Assembly (NCBI GenBank): GCA_009692985.1
Contig: SHYF01000116.1
Coordinates: 1-5,586, forward strand
Direction of reading: 5' to 3'
Length of the DNA: 5,586 bases
DNA from: Dehalococcoidia bacterium
GTDB taxonomy: Bacteria; Chloroflexota; Dehalococcoidia; Lucifugimonadales; SHYF01
The position numbers were made by a program, and so were the translations under genes. This document shows positions 4,736 through 5,586 of this stretch, one piece after another. The notes beneath the pieces are model-generated. The model worked only from the letters and a program-made list of their open reading frames with translations, made no database searches and was not told the DNA's origin. Positions within the stretch are counted from its first letter, which is position 1; each line of letters starts with the position of its first letter.

Positions 4736-5586
4736 TCAAGTTGCAACATCGGCCTTGGTCGTGGGTTTTCTGGCCAGCGTTAGCACAAGGCACGATACCA
4801 CCAACGCTCCTATAATGAATTTGAAGGCCAAGTCGTAGCTTCCCTTCCAGTCGTAGAGCATGGCGGCAATGATGGAGCCGCTGGCATTGCCCACCATCTG
4901 GAACGCCATGGATGCGCCTCGGATATTGCCCAGGTGTTTGCGGCCAAAGAAGTCGGCCCACACCACGTCCATAGCCAGCATGGTGCCACCCATACCTGCG
5001 CCCAAGACCGCAGAACCCAGGTAAGCAAATGCGGAAGAGTGCGCGCGAGCAATGAGCCATGTCCCCACCGCTAGGGTCAGCAACACCCCCATCACCGCCT
5101 GTTTCGCGCCCCGCCGGTCGGCCACGAAGCCCCACAGAAAAACGCTGGGCGCTTGAAACAACGTGAATATGCTTATTGCTGCTGCCGCTGCCGCCTCGGA
5201 GATCCCCACATCTGTAAAGTGGGGGGACATGTTAAAAGTGACTCCGGTGGTGGCCATAAGGCTTACCGCCATCATCAGGCATAAGATCCAGAAAGGGGCG
5301 GTGCGCACCGCTTCTCCAAATGTGAGGTTGAACTCTGCCTGGCGCCGCCGGGCCGGACGTGAAGGCGCATCCGTGGATGGGCGTTCCTCCTCGGCTCTGC
5401 CGTCGCCGTCTGGCAGAAGGCCCAAGTCTTCGGGAAGCCGGCGCAGGAAGAGCCAAGGGAGGATTGCCACAGAAAAGGCCATAATGCCGAAGAACAACCA
5501 TGCCTCCCGCCAGCCTTGGCCGTTGATGATCCCCTGGGTCAATGGGGCCATGATGGTGCCACCCAGCACACCTCCCAGCGTGCCGC
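4736..5586 (-). CDS. MFS transporter, C-terminal part (5' end outside window)
   Basis: The frame is open to the right edge of the window, so the start lies beyond 5586; the GTG at 5569 falls inside a membrane helix and is not the start. The 282 visible residues hold about eight hydrophobic segments, consistent with TM5-TM12 of a 12-helix major facilitator. A charged cytoplasmic loop of about 45 residues (LRRLPEDLGLLPDGDG through PARRRQAEFN) sits between TM6 and TM7. Family marks are GWREAW, the PEDLGLLPDG stretch after TM6, the motif-A-like FVADRRGAK between TM8 and TM9, and FFGRKHLGNIRG after TM10. These resemble the monocarboxylate/oxalate-formate branch of the MFS, but the substrate cannot be assigned. 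It ends in TGA, with a TAA four codons further. It converges on the uncharacterised gene, with E2 between. Confidence 0.9.
   Translation of the reverse strand, partial: GTLGGVLGGTIMAPLTQGIINGQGWREAWLFFGIMAFSVAILPWLFLRRLPEDLGLLPDGDGRAEEERPSTDAPSRPARRRQAEFNLTFGEAVRTAPFWILCLMMAVSLMATTGVTFNMSPHFTDVGISEAAAAAAISIFTLFQAPSVFLWGFVADRRGAKQAVMGVLLTLAVGTWLIARAHSSAFAYLGSAVLGAGMGGTMLAMDVVWADFFGRKHLGNIRGASMAFQMVGNASGSIIAAMLYDWKGSYDLAFKFIIGALVVSCLVLTLARKPTTKADVAT

Overview
The window looks like a piece of an uncultivated Chloroflexota genome, most likely Dehalococcoidia-like. This is an inference. It rests on the moderately GC-rich coding style, the export lipoprotein that joins COG4315 repeats to a cupredoxin, the free-standing 5S rRNA gene and the abundant GC-rich hairpin repeats between genes. 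No single gene proves the taxonomy.

Layout, left to right. Positions 1-200 hold nothing I can name. Positions 203-399, on the minus strand, form a compact, self-contained 5S rRNA transcription unit with a -35/-10 promoter, the 5S gene and a 16-bp intrinsic terminator. Positions 475-682 are a degenerate copy (E1) of a hairpin-rich, MITE-like repeat. A plus-strand M28 zinc aminopeptidase gene follows (713-1636). A 340-base gap then holds a degraded interspersed repeat, a possible -10 box and a leader hairpin. Positions 1977-3626 form one long open frame for an exported lipoprotein (lipobox, P/T/A linker, two COG4315/PF03640 repeats, a CHRD-like His/Cys domain and a type-1-copper cupredoxin domain). 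A single in-frame TGA at 2862-2864 cuts it in two. Positions 3627-3839 hold a solitary repeat end and a perfect 13-bp hairpin. An uncharacterised soluble protein gene lies at 3840-4574. The better preserved repeat copy E2 (4581-4721, apparent TA target duplication) sits between that gene and a convergent minus-strand MFS transporter gene, which runs off the right edge.

The genes do not form one obvious pathway. The most informative region is the broken lipoprotein gene. Its second COG4315 repeat has lost the Cys pair and the Trp that the first repeat keeps. The TGA falls exactly where the first repeat has a conserved Gly, one base change from GGA. The downstream half keeps good domain sequence, so the break looks recent, or is a sequencing error, or is read through. 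The cupredoxin has Leu where the axial Met ligand is usually found. The other main signal is the repeat family: E1 and E2 are homologous in opposite orientation, share terminal inverted repeats and carry internal hairpins, but encode nothing, which suggests a non-autonomous mobile element.
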